DNA of 64,000 nucleotides from Diphasiastrum complanatum (GCA_029204225.1 CM055102.1:29609632-29673631); one strand, 5' to 3'. Positions 34,096 through 47,921 are shown, numbered from the stretch's first letter. Made by a program: numbers and translations. Notes: generated by a model from the sequence alone, not told the origin.

Positions 34096-34169
34096 AAAAA
34101 ACTACATGACAAAGTTGCTTGAAAACTTACTATTCATGACATTAACCAATACATGAACACACACCTCAT

Positions 34170-34745
34170 CATACACTCTTTCAACACAATATCCTTACAA
34201 AAATACTACTTTGACTTGAAATCTACGGACCTCCTATTAAATTCAGATATACTTAACTAACAAGAAACACATCAGAAAATACAAGAATGACCTACTTTCC
34301 ACACATATTATGAGATTTTGATTCATTCCTTGGAAATACAAATTTTACCAAGCCAACACAGGTACTTCACAAACCTCCAACCTTCAACACCAACAATATT
34401 GAAATGACACTTGCAATATTCAACAAAGGAACATGATTCTACATGCAGATACTAGCTACATATAAGCATTCAAAAACAAACATTAAATCGCTACCGCAAA
34501 TTCTTCACAATGTGCTCCAAACAATACCCACAAATGTTCCCACAACCATAATAGGTGACTTAAATATCATTCTAAGTTCAATTCATCTACTCAACAACTT
34601 CAAAATTTCATGTCCATCCATGGACTACCTATACTTTCAAAGAGCGACAACTCTATACAACTCACAACTTGACCACATATGGACAAATTGTAATAATCAT
34701 GAATGCCATTCCAGTTCAACTTGTATATTTTAGTCAAATCACTCT
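34170..34745 (+). pseudogene. EEP-family endonuclease domain next to the helicase
   Basis: Reading plus across at least one frameshift and several stops, DILN(stop)QETH (about 34245-34270) gives the catalytic Glu motif (L-Q-E-T-H), TTIIGDLNI (about 34535-34565) gives the GDxN motif, and SQLDHIWTN (about 34660-34690) gives the terminal DH motif of endonuclease/exonuclease/phosphatase nucleases. The placement directly after a PIF1-type helicase is the Helentron (Helitron2) domain order. A LINE ORF2 endonuclease is the alternative, but no reverse transcriptase follows. Confidence 0.65.
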
Positions 34746-34979
34746 CCAATATACTTCTACTACAAAATGAAAAGCCACTAAGCATCATTCATGCCAAACA
34801 TAATATCATCAAAGAACCATTGAACTCACAAACTAAAACCACGTTTCTTATAAGTTACTTTAGCTTGTCAAACCTACTCACCAAATACAAATTTCAATAT
34901 CATAGACATATTTCATGATCAAAATATTAAACCCATTGCAAGAAACTAGCATAAAATCAGGACTAATTTGTTTGCAAAA
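34746..34979. other. No gene recognised
   Basis: AT-rich sequence between the endonuclease relic and a minus-strand DUF4283-type fragment. It may contain the 3' end of the Helitron-like element, but I could not identify a terminal hairpin with CTRR. Confidence 0.4.
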
Positions 34980-35288
34980 TCACTTTATACGCATTTGTTT
35001 GATTTTTCGATTGGACCTCAAATGTCGACATTTGTAGCAGGAATTCAAGAGGCCCTTAAAGTCGATGATGGGTTGCAGATACACCCGATCCAAGCAGTGG
35101 AATTGCAATTGCTCCACTGAGGGTTGTGCAAGCTTCCACAAAATGCAAGCCCGAATGTGCAAAGAGGGGTTGTAAGTCCTTGTGGGTTGCACTAAGAGCA
35201 CTTTGCCTAGGCTATCGAGAATAGTGTCCAGAGAAGGCAGAAACTTGGGAGGAAAGAAGGGAAGCTCCACCCAAACTGGCACCTCCAA
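34980..35288 (-). pseudogene. DUF4283 / zinc-knuckle protein fragment (LINE ORF1-like)
   Basis: Minus reading gives VPVWVELPFFPP, LDSLGKVLLVQPTRTY, HIRACILWKL and GLLNSCYKCRHLRSNRK. This matches the plant DUF4283 plus CCHC arrangement found in ORF1 of plant L1-type LINEs and related proteins, with the knuckle degraded after CYKC. No ORF2 is nearby on the same strand, so it is an orphan fragment. Confidence 0.65.
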
Positions 35289-37080
35289 TAATTTAGTAAG
35301 TGATTAATATATCATGAGAAGCTTTGCCTTTGACATGACATTAGAATGTCGAAAAATAGAGAAAACCAAGCCTTTGCATTTTAGAGGTTTATTTGAGATA
35401 GAGAAAATTGATTATATCAAGGTCAAATTCACACTACATGCCTGGTAAGTCCAAAATTTAAAATAGAGCTCTCTTATTGGTCCAGAATAAAAAAAGGTAC
35501 TCCCACCCTTTCACATTAACATCCACTTGCCATTATGTGGCATATGACATGGTAGGGACCCACTGCCACATAGGGGCAAGTCAAATCCATTTTTTGGGCC
35601 AACCAATGTCCCTTGGCATGTTGAGCTGGCACGTTGGCTTGCAATTTGAAGTTTTTTTAATCCTTTACTGCCAATATTCCTTTAAATAAAATGCATTTCA
35701 ATTTTGACCTGTCTAGTTGAAAGGTGATTGCTTGCAATAAAAACTTAGAGCACCCTTCAACCTTTTAACATGAAAAGTTTCATACTTGCATTTCAAATCA
35801 AAACACCTTAAATAAAATGCACCAATCGTATGTGAAGATTCAAATGGGCCAATCATATTGCAGCCCTTCATTCAACACTTACCAACCAAATGTGAAATGG
35901 GGGTATCAACTCACTTGTCTAAGCCTGGCCATGCACTTGAAAGAGTAAGTGCTACATGGAATTTGGGTGGTGAGCCAGGTTCAACACAAATGGGTGGCAA
36001 TTGAAAGGGCAGGCAAAGGACTTGACGGTAGTCTGAAACCACTCTAATGCTCAAGTTCACTTAAAAATGACTCCTCAACTTTTAACATATTGTTACAATA
36101 GCTTATCGCTATCAGCCTATAGCGACAAAGCTAACAACAACTAATATTGAACTAGATTCAAGGCTAGAATTCAGTTGCTATTCAAAAAAAATACATGTGC
36201 CCTAACTAGAATTGTAGGTGGAGAGGGGAGCTGGCATCATGATGAATAAATGGAAAATACATGGCACTCAAGGATATGCCAGCCTTTTATAATCTCTCCT
36301 CCTTCCTATATTTGGTTGGTGTAGTATACTTCGATCGAGGAGGATGTTGGTCTATTTTTCTTTAATATATAGTGTAGTATATCATCGCGGTATAGCAGCA
36401 GCCGCCGTGAGAGAGGGAGAGATGGAGATAGTTGTAGGGGGAGATGGAGATGCTAATGGCAATTGCAAAGGAGAGGGGGATGGAGAGATAAAATATGGGA
36501 AATCGATGAGTGAGATGAATTGATGGGTGATCTTCTGCAATTGACTTGCTGCTGCTGCAGAAGCTTTATATTCTAGGACTATTTGTGAGAGTAATTATAA
36601 TATGGAGAGTAGTTTTTGGGTTTCACTCTCAGTGCTAAAGCAATGTGGCTAGGCTGATCCACGTTGCTGTGCAAGCTCAGCGTTGGGTAGTATTTATCCA
36701 CCGCCAATTTCTATGACGACTTAGAATAGTCTCCACTCTCGTCAGCCCACGGGAATAACCGCTAGTTGATCTTTCCACAGATTGTCCACAATTGTTCACG
36801 TCCGGGATGAAAATAGATTGGATGACGTCTATTCTTGAATGTGCATTCATAGCACAGAAAGAACTTTTCTTTCCAGAATAAGTAGCCAAATATCTCAGGA
36901 AAATGTTAGTTTTCTCATTGCCAATATTATTAGTTATAGAAAGTTTTTGGATCTTGAGATGCTGCAGCACAGAAAGAAGGAACTTATATTTCCTATTGCA
37001 ACGCTGTAGTTGGATCCGGAGGATCGTTTGAATAAAAGATAGAACGATAATTAGGTACGTGCAAAGCAGCGTTGTAGAAG
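35289..37080. other. Upstream region of RBOH gene, no other gene recognised
   Basis: AT-rich DNA with GA-rich patches at 36405-36500 (gagagagggagagatggag, gggggagatggagatg). I see no convincing TATA box at a fixed distance. 36045-36140 shares short phrases with 13185-13275. Frames here carry no motif. Confidence 0.45.
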
Positions 37081-40000
37081 ATGAAAAACTTGAGTGTTAT
37101 CTCGGAAGATGGCAACAGAGATGTCGAAAACATTGTCCAAGCAGCAACCGGGGTGGATGTTCATGATCCTTTCACTGCACCAGAAAGCGCATCTCAGAAT
37201 ATTTCACAGTTTGTGGAGGCTGCCGATCAAAGCCAAGCATCAGAAGGTTCAAGCAAATCCTTAATGGACACCGCTTCAGCGAGGGTGAAAAGACTGTTTT
37301 CTCACCAGATAAGGAACCCTGCTATCAAACACGATGTCCCTCTCAGCGATCAGATGCCCACTGCCAACACACAGAATCGTCTCACTGAACTTGTGCACTC
37401 TGTCACTCCTAAGCTCAGAAAACTCAGACGGTCAACGACTGCTGCTGCACATGGATTGAAAGGCCTGCGTTTTATTGCACATAAAACAGGCAATGCAGAT
37501 CCCAGGAAGCAGTGGGAGGCCGTGGAAAGTCAATTCCAGAAGCGTGCCTCGGCAGACGGAAGACTTGCTCGTGCTGATTTTGGCGCATGCATAGGTGAAA
37601 ATAATTGATGTTTGATCCCTAAGTATCGGTCATCCATTCTTTATTTTTTGATCAAATGGAGACGTCAAATATTGATTTTTTGATTGCTGAGACCCCCCTC
37701 CCCCCACCCCTCCCCTTGGGGACGCTTTGGAAGCTAATTTGACCAAAAAACTTGATCATGAATTTTCGAAAGATTTTGCAAATTTTTATTTGCAAAGAAA
37801 AGGAACCTCTTGGTAGTTAACCCACAAACATCTCTCGCAATGAGTCTCCGTATGATTTGTATTGAAGATTGCATCGATCTTATAATCGTAGCCCAAGCAC
37901 GCCAGATGGAAAGATAACTGCAATGCAAGGGACACAAAGAAAATTTGCTATTATGGTTATCAACCCAATACTATGATGTTTGAACCTGCCTCCCAAGACC
38001 CAAATACGAATTACTGGTGGAGCTTACATAAAGCTTGGTCCTTTCATCTAATTTGACTAATAATATGCTAGCAAGATAATCAAATGCACCCATTGCAACT
38101 GCTACCCAAAGCCCTACTGTTAGATAATCCAGGCTTAGTCAGTTTCCACCTTTGGATCACTCATACATAGTATTAGAATAAAGCAGCTAGGCTGCTCCTG
38201 ATCAGAAACTATACCGAAATGTGTTGGGTTATGATTCATGAAAGAATTATGCAATGTTTAAGGGAACGTGCTAATAGGCAAAAGCAACATGCTGGTTAAC
38301 ATCCTATGTGAGGCATTGAAATTTAACTTGCTGTCCATTCTACATCCTAAAAAACATCATACAAAATAGCTTGTTTAAGCTTCCACGTAAATTAGCTATA
38401 AATGCCAGGTAAAGGAGCTGATTCATGCCAAGAAAAGGGCAACTAGAATTCCCATGCTCAGCAATCCTGGCCCTCTTTCATCTGGACTGTGCACCTTGGC
38501 TGCGACTACTACTAACAAAGCCTACCAGAATGAAAACCAGGAGCACAAATCTACAGAGCATTTTCCATTGTGCCCTTCATGTACAAATTTACGAAAACTA
38601 CAAGCCGCCTCTACATGCATCTTGCATGCTCTACGTGGACTTATCTTCCTGTAATCATTAATGTACACCTATGCATGGTAATTCTACTCCTTTTTATACC
38701 TCAAATCAGTTGCTATTGTGCCCTACGTGCACAATAGAAGCTTCAAGCCATCCATTTTATGCAGCCATAGATTAGGTAAGTTGCCTTCAATGTACACCGA
38801 TGCCTTTTTAGCCTGTGATCGGTCTCAAATAGACAACAAAATTTTATAGAACGATACAACAGCTCTCATCGAGCTCATGTCATTGTCGTTGGAGTTTTCT
38901 CTTTCTCCCTATAAGTTGTTCAAGAAATCTTTCGTTTAGAACATTGCAATCTCATTCGCATATACAAGGTCTCCGGTCAGATTACCTTTTGGTAGAGATG
39001 GAAACCATTTCAAGAAACGTTGTATTCAAAACCACATCTATTCAAGTAGTAGAGAGAGACTGAACACATAAAGAACGCACAGAAGCTGTCTTCATTCAAC
39101 AAAGAAAGAGATTACAAAGAGCTAAATCGTGGTTGATGGCTGATATACACTACTGTCTACAGTAACATGCTAATAAGCCAAGGCAACATGCTGCTGGCTG
39201 ACATCCTACGTGAGGCATTGAAAATTTAACTCGTTGTTCAGTCTACATCCTGAAAAACATCATAAAAAATAGTTTGTTTAACCTTGCACGTAAATCAGCT
39301 ATTTATGCTAGGGCACCGAGGATTGCCATGCCTAGCTATCCTGGCCCTATGTCACAGAGACCGTGCACCTGGCACACTGGTTGCGATCACCACTAACAAA
39401 ATGCAATTTGAATGTTTTCTTTAAAGAGAAACTCTGCTTTTCATACGACACAAGCTTAATTTCAATCAAATAAATTTGGTGCTTTTCCAGATAAGTAAAG
39501 CTTTTCATATGGCAAAAGCTTTACTTCATTAACTGGGTTGTCATGACTTATTTCTGAGGCTTCGTTGTTTCCAGAATAAATTTTGAATGTCAAGCATGGA
39601 TGGTTGTATTGCTGTTAAGAAAGTTTGCCTGAAACTGGCTAACCATTGTGAATCCAACCAGTGGAGCCGTGGAGCTTAGTTGAGCAAGTTCTTGGTGATT
39701 GACTCCAGGAATGAAGGAAACTGAATTTGCAGGTGCCCTCTTTGATGCCCTTGCATGCAAAGGTGGCACAAAAGTGGAAAGCATTTCAAAGGAGGACCTC
39801 CATGAATTTTGGTTGCAGATGACAAATCAAGACTTTGATTTGAGAATGAGACTTTTTTTTCAAATGTAAGTACTTTGGTATCCATGCCTAGGAAAGTCCT
39901 TGCTTACTACATATATCTGCTGCATAATTTGCTTGACTTTTCCATGATACTTAACAGAGACCTGATCGATCCTGAGCAGGTGTGACAAGAACGGAGATGG

Positions 40001-43000
40001 ACGCATTTCACAGGAGGAGGTCAAAGAAGTAAGACTCTGTAATACTTCTGTGTAGATGAATGCTTGCATATTAGAAATTGCAAATTTCGTTACCTCTCTT
40101 TTGATGTTCAAAACCCTCATTCCCACTCCAAAGTCTTCCCCTCTCTCTTCCTCCTAGATCGTCACAAGTATCAACCTCTCAACCTCTACTATTTAAGTCC
40201 TCACAGAAATGTGTCCTTGGGGGTTCATTTTGAAGTTAAATTATGTGCCTTAGATAAGCAGGTCTGTTTGAAATCCGCTATTGCAGACAATCAAATTCTT
40301 ATACCTATAAGTAGGCCTCGGGCGCACAAGAAGAAGCTTGCAAAATAAATTTTGCACAGTAAGCTGGGGGAATCTAATAGTAGATCATGTATGTGCCAAG
40401 GAAATTCCTGCTTACGAGAACTTTCTTTGTGGAGCTTTACTCACATCACTATATCCAGCAAATATACCCTTCTTAGATATGGGATCTTCCTTAGTCCTAT
40501 CATCAAGAGTTATGTTAACATAGCATGTTCATTCAAAGATCTTCAAGAACTTAACACTCCGCATTTTTGGCATTCAATCAGTTAGAAACTATAAAATCAT
40601 CATATAGCGAATTATGGCTTGCAAATTCATCTGCTTAGCAAATTTTAAGGTCAAGGTGATGCGTAACCTCGACCCTCTATTTGAAACTGAACAGTTTGTA
40701 GTATATGGCAAAAGTAATTTTGTTAGAAATGACATTAACTTTGCTAAAGACTATTCAAGTAGCTGTCTTATGCTACCATCTTCTTGACATGACAAGATGA
40801 TTCTCTTTTTAAGGGGCACACGCGTATCCATGTTTCGTTTCTTTTACCACAGATTATCCTGCTTAGTGCATCTGCAAACAAATTATCAGCAGTCAAAGAA
40901 CAGGCTGATGAATATGCAGCCCTTGTTATGGAGGAATTGGACCCCAATGAACTTGGTTATATTGAGGTATGCCTAAGATTCTAATTTATTCTCTACACTT
41001 CAAACAATCTGAAAGTATTTCTTTCTTTGTTTCTTACAGAAACATTGTAAAGTCCATCTCGGTTTCCTGGACTAAATGCCAGATTTTTTATATTAAAGAT
41101 TTAACTCTCAATGATGAGGGGCTATGCTAATGCACCAATGATGTAAATTCTCCTCATTCAGTTAGGCCTGGTGTTAAGTAGGCTTGACAATGATCTAATG
41201 AGATGCAAGTGCAGTTATGGCAACTAGAGATGTTGATGAAAGTTCCAGCAGCAGATAATGCAAAGGACCCACTTTTGCACTATAAACAAACTTTGATTTC
41301 TCACAAGAGGAAGCATTTATTTCAATCATTCACCCACTGGTGCACATTATATTCTTGGAAAGAAAATTGGAGGCGCTTCTGGGTCATAAGTTTGTGGGTG
41401 GCTGCCATGGCTGGACTTTTTACTTGGAAATTTCTTGAATACAGACACAATCCGGGATTCAAAGTGATGGGATACTGTCTGTGCACTGCCAAGGGTGCCG
41501 CTGAGACTTTAAAGCTGAACATGGCAATGATACTCCTTCCAGTTTGTAGGAATACAATCACATGGCTTCGCTCCACAACGGTTGGATACATTGTGCCTTT
41601 CAATGACAATATCACCTTCCACATGGTAATAACGTAATAACACTTCAGCCAATTACGCTTTATGCTATGCACAAAATGTATATGAGTTGATGTAAGCACT
41701 CAGTTGCTAGTTGATTAAGCATACATGTTCTGACTAATGGGTCTTTCATTTCACCAAGACTTGAGACATTTAACCATCCCAGATTAAAATGCTGCTATGT
41801 ATGATCATACAGACTATAGCAGGAGCAATTGCTATTGGGGTCATCGTCCATGGTGGAACACACTTGGCCTGTGACTTTCCAAGGATAGAGGAGTCTTCAT
41901 ATTACAAGTTCATGACAACAATTGGCAAAGATTTTGATAACTCAAAGCCTTCATATGGAGATTTGTTGCTGTCCGTTGAAGGTGCTACTGGGATTGCAAT
42001 GGTTATCCTGATGACAATCATATTTGTGCTTGCCACTCACTGGTTCAGAAGAAACATTGTGAAGCTTCCATGGCCTTTGTACATGGTGACTGGATATAAT
42101 TCCTTTTGGTACTCTCACCATCTGCTTGTACTGGTCTACGCAATGCTTATCATCCATTCCATGTTCCTGTACTTATCACACAAGTGGACACAGAAGACAG
42201 TAAGAATATCTTGGCAGTAGTACATGTTGCCATCCTAATCTTATTTTTGAGACTATGCTTCATCGATTAGAATGTTATCACTCTCAAATACTGTTATCTC
42301 TATAACAGGATTCAAGCTTCCCTTGCTTCTTCAATTCTTGAATCTAAGTGGATATATGCCATTTGAGGCTTGCAGACATGGATGTACCTGGCCGTGCCAA
42401 TGCTTCTCTATGGGAGTGAGCGTATCCTACGAATCTTCAGATCCAACCAATATGAAGTTCAAACTCTTAAGGTGCACAGAATCTTACAATTTACTCGTTC
42501 TAGTTGTCATCAAACTCAAAGCGCTGGTTAACACAGACTTACCCTGTACCCTGCTGCATGCAAGTGATTGAGCAGGCTGGAATACACAAAGGAGATGTGT
42601 TAGCCTTGCAAATGCAGAAGCCTGCCGGATTCCAGTACAAGAGTGGCATGTACCTATTTTTGAAATGTCCATCTGTTGCCCGATTTGAGTGGTAATCAGC
42701 TTAAATCCATAGCTATTTTTCATGCCTCCTCGAAAATCTACATCACGAAATACAATTACCTAAGGCTATTATATGTATACAGTCTTCTAGATCTTCCTGT
42801 TTGTTTGCAGGCATCCATTTTCCATCACATCAGCCCCTAGTGACGATTATTTGAGTGTTCATATTCGCACCTTAGGTGACTGGACTCGGGAAATGAGGAA
42901 AGTTTTTTCAGAGGTGTGTTGATTAACAATCAGTAACCCAGTTTTCGACACTTAACCCTTACTGCATCCAACACTTAGAATATAGATGTTCCATGGTCTT

Positions 43001-44603
43001 ATTGATAGGCTCCAAGAAAAGGTGACTCAATAAGATTAAAATCTACAGGTGTGCCAGAAAGTTACAGACAGTAAAAGTGGCTTATTGAAGGCTGAGTGTG
43101 CTTTCAAAGAAGGGATGCAAAAGTCAAGGTTTGCATCGTCCTCCCATCTGATGCATATTTTCACATTGTGAACAGAGGTTATAGCGTGATACGATATGCC
43201 TATTCAGCTTGGTCATGCCTGTGGGCATCAAAGTCAACAATCCTTTATAGCAAACCGTGCAATTCCTCAAAATTGTTGCCAAGAGTGAAATTTTCTTGTT
43301 AAGATATCCTGGCATTGTCATGCCTCTTGAAGACAGATCTTGCTTGTTTGGCAGGTTTCCAGCCTTGCATATTGATGGGCCGTATGGAGCTCCAGCACAA
43401 GATTATAAGAAGTATGATGTACTTCTTTTAGTGGGGCTTGGAATCGGAGCCACGCCATTTATAAGTATTCTAAAGGACATGCTAAATCACGTCAGAAAGG
43501 CTGAAGAAGAAGAAAGCCTTGTGAGTTTGGTGATAACTTTGTAAGCGTTATAAGTTTTGCAAAACCCCAGGTTGAAGAGAAGAGACACGGAAACTATCTA
43601 GAACTCTCTATAGACCTTGAAAATCTCCCGGGTAGATCTTTAGTATTTTCTTCCCCTACTAAGTCTGGATACTTTCTGCAGAGTGCAGATATGGATAGCA
43701 GAGCAGATGTTGAAAACCTGGAAAAAGGAAAACATCACTTTGTCGGTCCCAGAAATGCTTACTTCTACTGGGTTACACCAGAACAAGGCTCCTTTGAGTG
43801 GTTCGAAGGAGTTATGAATGAGATTGCAGAAATTGACCAGGAGGTTGAGTCTTTTTCTCGTGTAAATTGGCTTAACAATTTCCTGAAGTTTATACTTCTT
43901 CTGTTTTCATTTTACACTACAATTTATAATGTTTGAACTGCAGGGTGTCATAGAGATGCACAACCACTTAACTAGTGTGTATGAACAAGGGGACGCTCGG
44001 TCGGCGTTGATAGCTATGCTACAGGCTCTGTACCATGCCAAAAATGGAGTAGATGTTTTGTCAAGAACAAAGGTATTGCAGATTATCTTATTGAATCTCG
44101 GGCAAATTGTCTACGTTTCTAGATTATTGTATAGATAATCACTCATTTATCAACTCCTAGCATACAGCTTGGAAAAAACTTTGAACTGATCAACAAGTGT
44201 TTCAGGTTCGAACACACTTTGCTCGACCTGATTGGAGAAAAGTTTTTGCACAACTTGCTGCAGCCTACAGAAATGCTAGAATTGGTAGGCGGTCGTCATC
44301 TTTGCCCAGGCCCATACACACAAAATGTCACCATGATCTAGCATTGGGTTCAGTCTGCTGAAGTGTATGGATCAAGTAGGATTAAGGGCTATTTTTTTTG
44401 CTTAATCTGATGCTGTGCATTACATAGTCCCTGGGCTATGGGAACACACAAAAAACATTAAAGCATACGGATACTGACAGTTGTTGAATGCAGGTGTTTT
44501 CTACTGTGGCCCAGTAGTTCTAGCAAAAGAACTGGATGCATTATCCCAGGAATTCACAAGTGTACGAGCCACACAATTTGACTTTCATAAGGAGAACTTT
44601 TAA
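37081..44603 (+). CDS. RBOH: Respiratory burst oxidase (plant NADPH oxidase), 15 coding exons
   Basis: Hand-built exons: 37081-37594, 39709-39865, 39980-40028, 40853-40966, 41215-41625, 41813-42199, 42376-42471, 42576-42691, 42811-42913, 43049-43128, 43355-43520, 43682-43843, 43944-44072, 44206-44284, 44494-44603. All are GT..AG and the phases sum to 2673 nt (890 aa). Order: variable N-terminus and the NADPH_Ox domain ([20 protein letters not shown]); one canonical EF-hand loop [12 protein letters not shown] and a degenerate one at [12 protein letters not shown]; the membrane ferric-reductase domain with haem histidines in [11 protein letters not shown] and YSHHLL...IIHSMF; FAD-binding [14 protein letters not shown]-binding [14 protein letters not shown] and GLGIGATP; and the conserved end [11 protein letters not shown]...FDFHKENF. 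The enzyme moves electrons from cytosolic NADPH across the plasma membrane to make apoplastic superoxide, and is calcium- and phosphorylation-controlled in this family. No lesion is seen. Confidence 0.96.
38266..38520 (+). repeat. Imperfect direct repeat, copy 1, RBOH intron 1
   Basis: The ~250-bp segment matches 39164-39402. Shared phrases include gctaata(g/a)gc, caacatgctg, catcctatgtgaggcattgaaa, ctacatcctaaaaaacatcat, atcctggccct and gcgac/atcacactaac-like ends. Copies are ~900 bp apart inside one intron. Confidence 0.85.
39164..39402 (+). repeat. Imperfect direct repeat, copy 2, RBOH intron 1
   Basis: Second copy of the repeat at 38266-38520, ending about 300 bp before exon 2. It may be a tandem duplication or two insertions of one short element; no target duplications were recognised. 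Confidence 0.85.
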
Positions 44604-45375
44604 CAAGCCCAACCTGCAAAAACTGTCCAAGATTTTCTGCAGTATGGGTATGCATACCATCATCATGTTTGTTTATTGAGAGGCTTGAAAAGTTGCTGAG
44701 TTGAGGAAGACACAAGATTAAAAAATTCCAATATCTGAAAGGGAAAAGATCAGCTGAAAAAAAGGACATGTACTAACATAATAGAAGCTGAAAAAGCTAC
44801 ATGACAAAAAATAGGATGATCAAAGAATAAGGACAGGCAGCAACACACACAAAAGCAGATTCAATTACTCTATAATTCAGAATGCAACCGAGTAAAGATC
44901 AGCTCTGTTACATTGTATAGATCTATAGTTGACCACATCCCCTCATCAATAAAATACCCTTTGAAATCTTGTCAATAAGGCTCAATCAAAATAAATTGCC
45001 ATGTACATGGCCATTTTGCATAGCTGTTATTTGTACAATGACATTTTTATGATCAATAAGTATCCGACTTTTCTCCATCCAGCATTGCAAATCCTTCTTC
45101 ATGAAATATTTGCAAGTAAAGAAATTGGGAAGCTGAAACTGATGCAGCAGGATAGTGAATGGGTATTATGCCCTGACCATTAACTGGAACACTTCTTCCA
45201 TGCATGCTATAGAGGGATAACTATACCAATTCAATGATTATTTTAGCTAGCACTATTTTTTAAAATCTTCAAATTTAGGCATGTTAATTCCCAAAAACGC
45301 CCATATTTCATCATCAAAATAGAACTTCATGAACAACTAACTAGTTATAGCTTGCTTAGCTTTTAAGGGCTGGCT
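44604..45375. other. RBOH 3' region
   Basis: Probable 3' untranslated and flanking sequence. The best polyadenylation hexamer, AATAAA, is at 44948-44953, about 345 bp after the stop codon. No other feature was recognised. Confidence 0.4.
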
Positions 45376-45650
45376 GGCTTTGATACCATGTTGATAAACT
45401 TAGTGGTGGGCACACAAGGAGTACCTAGATCGACCCACCTCCCCAAACAAGGCATTGGTATCGACAGATTCCACATATATTAAAACATCATCTTATGTTT
45501 AGCCTTGTTCTAACTCCTCTTAGTTATAAGGCATATGAGGCCTTTTGTCTCCACACATGGAGGTGCATTCCTTCTTTAACAAAAACGTCTCATATAGAAC
45601 ACAATTCATAATAGTGAATAAAGAGGCATGTATTCATGAAGCATTTACGA
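45376..45650 (-). repeat. Copia LTR remnant with primer-binding site, minus strand
   Basis: On the minus strand TGGTATCAAAGCC (complement of 45376-45388) is a good initiator-tRNA-type primer-binding site and is preceded by an LTR-like end ...GTTTATCAACA. The LTR would extend from 45389 to higher coordinates; its outer edge is not identifiable. No coding part of the element remains next to it. Confidence 0.55.
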
Positions 45651-47660
45651 GACAATCAGAAATAGCGTAACTCCATCTAACATAAAGCTAAAGAAGATAG
45701 ATGGATTCCAATATAGATAGAAAAAGTATGATAATTGGATATTGTAATAATGGTCATAATAGCATCGCAAAACAAAGAGTAGAAATGAGGGTCGTATACC
45801 TAGAAATAATAACCCATCTTTGTGATAAAAGGATGCGAAGAGTGCAAAATTGAAGCACACAAATATACTCCAAGGAAACTATATAAACCAAAATTGCCAT
45901 ATAGGAGCAACAATGGAGATGGACTTCAAGTATACAACCCAAGTGTCTACCAAACATATAACCCAATAACACCAAGCCACAATCATAGAAGATGATATGG
46001 TGTATGTTAAAAAAAAGAAGCCCATGCTAGACACAATCTCCAAGTGTACTAATGCATATTAGCATCAATAGTTGATGCAAATTATAAAAATAGTGCCAAG
46101 GGTAATAGTGGGTACCAAATGGTAACTTATTAAGTGCAATAAAAAAAAGTGCACCTATAGATTAACTTGAACTTAGCCATATATACCATGAGATAAAAAA
46201 TTGAAAAAAAGTAATGCAATGAACATTTATGTGTTAGGTTAACCATGTAAATCGTGGAAAGTCCATAAGAGTAGTGGTAAATGCAAGCAACAAGTGCAAC
46301 ACAACAATAGATGCCATGCAAACTAGAAAGCTCACGAGTACCACCTAAAAGCAATAGTAGTGGTTGTGTGAGACACTATGTAAACCAATGCCTATTGTAA
46401 GATAAGAATGGTGCTACATTTATTCAAGATATGCCCTTATTTGATTGATTGTCCATAGCATTTCCATAACTTTAGAACGTAAGTACAATATAAAAAGATT
46501 GCTAGAATGTAGAGGAATAACTCGTAGGTGCATGGACAAGAGTACCACCCAACCAAAAAATTTACAACAACCTGATGTATGTAACACTCACCCAAGTTGG
46601 ATATGTTGGATCATGGATGGAGTCATAAAGATAAAGGGCACACACAAAGCCTTGTTGCAAAAGTTAGTCTCTAGAAAGCCCTCAAGAAAGAAGATTTTAT
46701 GCAATTCAAATTTTTAAAATTAGGAAGCCCTTATTGACTTTTATCCAACACTAATTTGTGCCAATAAAATCAATGCTTGAACCTTAAATTGGCTTTCAAA
46801 ACCGTTGTGTCTTCAATCGACATATTGACTTATCAATAGTACACAAGAGCGGCTTTGCTTGTCTTAAATGAGAAACTTCTAACTAGAACCTCATCTTTTT
46901 TGAAGCTTATGTAAATAAGTTGCTCCCTCCATTTTAAAAACTCAAAATCTACTCTCATCTTAAAGTCTCTTGGTTCCAATTATGATGAAACTAAATGACC
47001 TCCTTTATTGATCCACATAGTTAGAGTTGTGAATCTGTTTTGAAGTCAAGAGGCTATGACTAATCTAGGTCAATGAACTTTGAACATAAAAATTGAACAT
47101 GGCCTTCCCCTCTAAGATTTATTGAACTTAGTGCTTGTTGGTCTTAGGAGGTGAAAACATTTCGTTTCCAAGAAACAAGGGTGACCAACAAAGTTAAGAT
47201 TGAGCATTGAGCATGCTCTACCTTTAGATAATCATAATCCTATTTGAGTTATTTATGTTGTTCTTTAATAAAAAAAATTATTAGCTCTGATAAGGATATA
47301 TTATTGATGTACAACACATGATGGAGTGGTCGAGTTTTCAATTTTACTTTGATTGTGATCCAAATGAGCTTTTAAGTGTGCTTATTGAGGAAGAAGTAGT
47401 CAGTTCCCCTCGAATTTCAAATTTCAAATTTCAAATTGAAGCTCTTTCAAAAAAATCAGCCATATAGCAACCCAACTTGTGGGAGCAGACACTGATGTCA
47501 CTCTATGGGCGGAAATAGATATCACCACTAATACCACTTCTATTGGAAGAAAAACAAATTGTTACAAGCAGCAGGATCATGGATTACTAGAAGAATGGAG
47601 TTACGAGGAGTTCTTTGTGTGTGAAATCAGATTATCAGTGTAGGAGTCATAGACTGCCGT
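45651..47660. other. No gene recognised
   Basis: AT-rich intergenic DNA, A-rich runs near 46010, 46140 and 47270, and a triple fctcaaattt-type repeat (atttcaaatttcaaatttcaaatt) at about 47417-47441. No reading frame with a motif. Confidence 0.55.
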
Positions 47661-47921
47661 GAAAGAGAGATTGCAAAACAATTAGGCGTCTGAGACAACC
47701 ATGCAATTCTCTAATACTGATAACCTGATATTGAGAGAATGTAAAATCAATTTAGGCGTCGTAGATAGCCATACGATTATCTGATAATGGCAATGAAGTA
47801 GAACAATAGCGAATCTGTATAATGAAAGACTGTAAGACCAACAATCAGACCACAATACAATTGCATTGATAAGCACGTGATCCTACTAGCAGATTCAAGA
47901 CAATTGATAAGGTTGTAAAAT

